Shown here piece after piece: positions 62,774 to 64,000 of a stretch of 64,000 nucleotides of DNA. Numbering within the stretch: the first letter of the stretch is position 1; each line of letters starts with the position of its first letter. The notes beneath the pieces are model-generated. The model ran no database searches. It had not been told where the DNA came from and saw only the letters and a program-made list of their open reading frames with translations. The position numbers and the translations under genes were made by a program. The DNA lies in NCBI RefSeq assembly GCF_038957035.1, contig NZ_CP152412.1, positions 868,001-932,000 on the forward strand, read 5' to 3'. Origin of the DNA: Bradyrhizobium sp. B097. Its GTDB lineage: Bacteria > Pseudomonadota > Alphaproteobacteria > Rhizobiales > Xanthobacteraceae.

Positions 62774-63403
62774 ATGCTAGGCCGTCCCAAATTCGTTCTT
62801 GCTTCCGGTTCGCCGCGGCGGCTGGCCCTGCTCAACCAGGCCGGCATCGAGCCCGACGCGCTGCGTCCAGCCGATGTCGACGAGACCCCGCGACGGGGCG
62901 AGTTGCCGCGCGCCTGCGCCAACCGCCTGGCGCGTGCGAAGGCGGACGCGGCGCTGAAGTCGGTGCAGCTCGACGACGATCTGCGCGGCTCCTTCATCAT
63001 CTCCGCCGACACAGTGGTGGCGGTCGGCCGCCGCATTCTGCCGAAGGCCAATCTGGTCGACGAGGCCGCGCAGTGCCTGCGGCTGCTGTCGGGCCGCAAC
63101 CACCGCGTCTACACCGCGATCTGCGTGGTGACGCCGCGCGAGGCGTTCCGCCAGCGCCTGGTCGAGACGCGCGTGCGCTTCAAGCGGCTCAGCGACGACG
63201 ACATCCAGGCCTATATCGGCTCCGGCGAATGGCGCGGCAAAGCCGGCGGCTATGCCGTGCAGGGCATCGCCGGATCCTTCGTGGTCAAGATGGTCGGCTC
63301 CTACACCAACGTCGTCGGGCTGCCGCTCTACGAGACCGTGACTCTGCTCGGCGGCGAGGGCTTTCCGATCCGCCACGGCTGGCTCAACGCCGTCGCGGTG
63401 TGA
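62774..63403 (+). CDS. maf: Maf-family nucleotide pyrophosphatase
   Basis: 209 aa. [17 protein letters not shown] carries the S-x-SPRR phosphate-binding motif; SADTVVAVG and the Lys/Glu positions of [32 protein letters not shown] are conserved. Maf enzymes hydrolyse non-canonical nucleoside triphosphates (YhdE/YceF types). The ATG at 62774 is the family start. The gap of 195 bp before it does not encode infA, although infA is often here in relatives. Confidence 0.94.
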   Translation: MLGRPKFVLASGSPRRLALLNQAGIEPDALRPADVDETPRRGELPRACANRLARAKADAALKSVQLDDDLRGSFIISADTVVAVGRRILPKANLVDEAAQCLRLLSGRNHRVYTAICVVTPREAFRQRLVETRVRFKRLSDDDIQAYIGSGEWRGKAGGYAVQGIAGSFVVKMVGSYTNVVGLPLYETVTLLGGEGFPIRHGWLNAVAV

Positions 63404-63757
63404 GGTATCCACTTTCGTGCAGCGACGGCAGTCGATTGCCGGATGCGATAGCTCTTCCCAGGGGCGCGCTGCCAAAATATCGAAAACAACCCCATGCAAA
63501 GTAGCCGGCGAGTGCCGGCGTTCGGCGCGGCACCTTGACTCGTCGGGCAAATCAGCGGCATTCTTCCATTATCCAGAAATCGCGGAGACGCCCCTCGCTC
63601 CGAGGCTATCGCCGTTCACTTGTGGGCGAGGTCGCCGTCTCGGGCCACGAGGCCAAGCACCTGCGCGGCCGGCGAAGACGCATACGATTGCCCGATCCGC
63701 AAGCAGCGAGGGGGCGCAGCGGAACATGCGGCAGATGGTGTAAACTCCGTCCCAGCC
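63404..63757. other. 354-bp intergenic region carrying a family G repeat (63541-63580)
   Basis: No gene. The block CGTCGGGCAAATCAGC ... TTCCATTATCCAGAAAT is a second copy of the element at 18089. The frame following it ends near 63743 with residues GAQRNMRQMV, a tail I associate with a dispersed Bradyrhizobium repeat, not a gene. Confidence 0.6.
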
Positions 63758-63940
63758 ATGACCGACCAAGCCCGAACACCCCCGGCCGCCCCGCGCGCCT
63801 GCCCGATCTGCGGCAAGCCTGCCCAGCAGGCCTTTCTCCCGTTCTGTTCGCCGCGCTGCCGCGACGTTGATCTCAACCGCTGGCTCAGCGGCCGCTATGT
63901 CGTCCCCGGTCGCGAGGACGACGTGGAGGACCCGGAATAG
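63758..63940 (+). CDS. yacG: DNA gyrase inhibitor YacG
   Basis: 60 aa. Zinc site: CPICGKPAQQ ... FCSPRCRDVDLNRWLSGRYVVPG, the YacG pattern of CPxCxK plus FCSxRCxxxDLxxW. It binds GyrB and reduces gyrase activity in E. coli. It follows maf, as often in alphaproteobacteria. Confidence 0.93.
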   Translation: MTDQARTPPAAPRACPICGKPAQQAFLPFCSPRCRDVDLNRWLSGRYVVPGREDDVEDPE

Positions 63941-63946
63941 CCAAGA

Positions 63947-63967
63947 TTTCCCAACAAGTTGGGGAAA
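63947..63967 (+). terminator. Weak hairpin after yacG
   Basis: TTTCCCAAC and GTTGGGGAAA can pair with one bulge across a 2-base gap. It sits within 10 bases of the yacG stop and may be its terminator; no T-run follows within the window. Confidence 0.4.
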
Positions 63968-64000
63968 CAACGCCAGGCGGGCCCGCCGCGCCGAAGCCCT

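Overview
The window is high-GC alphaproteobacterial chromosome, most like Bradyrhizobium or a close relative. The genes that point there are gcrA, apaG, the split b/b' ATP synthase Fo operon, a 5-aminolevulinate synthase hemA, a DUF1488 protein, and hisD followed by a UPF0262 gene. Intergenic spaces also carry many short palindromic repeat pairs of the kind common in Bradyrhizobium. Gene starts, functions and sites were read by eye; no database search was run.

Layout. 1-2313: the end of an OmpA-like gene, a small membrane protein, and an auto-regulated tetR / haloalkane dehalogenase / SelT-like operon. 2668-3723: a flippase-like membrane protein. 3808-10807: a complete phosphate module, phoR-pstSCAB-phoU-phoB, with a Pho box before pstS. 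11146-15393: gcrA, then argD-argF-hslO. 15431-18590: small hypothetical genes, a DUF1488 gene and apaG. 18864-21918: an opgC-like acyltransferase followed by two paralogous SGNH hydrolases, the first with altered catalytic motifs. 22183-28171: glpK, a penicillin-acylase-type hydrolase, a GNAT enzyme and a GST. 28699-33023: thrC, an M16 peptidase, a RimJ-type acetyltransferase and a secreted protein. 33129-35755 (minus): atpI-B-E-b'-b. 36032-39469: an HCCA-isomerase-like protein, a secreted protein, a YjbQ protein and an MFS transporter. 39783-45051: a NarL-type response regulator and a giant SSF-type hybrid kinase converging on each other, with a 933-bp IS5-family element between them. 45166-50962 (minus): hemA, an MBL-fold protein, a chemoreceptor and an Omp25-like porin. 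51190-53865: a helix-turn-helix gene, a 41-aa membrane protein, and a low-GC two-gene island next to tRNA-Thr. 54185-63940: a CxxC-less thioredoxin-reductase-like protein with a cNMP domain, a UBP zinc-finger protein, an alpha/beta hydrolase, and the DUF2948-hisD-UPF0262-LMWPTP-maf-yacG cluster.

Most genes are conserved housekeeping genes. The strongest candidate for an undescribed system is the island at about 51898-53790. It sits at the 3' end of tRNA-Thr(GGT) and is bounded by a degenerate copy of that tRNA end. It encodes a DUF4062-type protein with an extra C-terminal module and, 12 bp downstream, an AbiU2/HEPN-like protein. This looks like a two-component antiphage or abortive-infection cassette. 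Other points worth attention are the swapped catalytic motif in one SGNH protein, the IS inserted inside a palindromic repeat, the operator lying between -35 and -10 of the tetR promoter, and paired CcrM sites upstream of gcrA.
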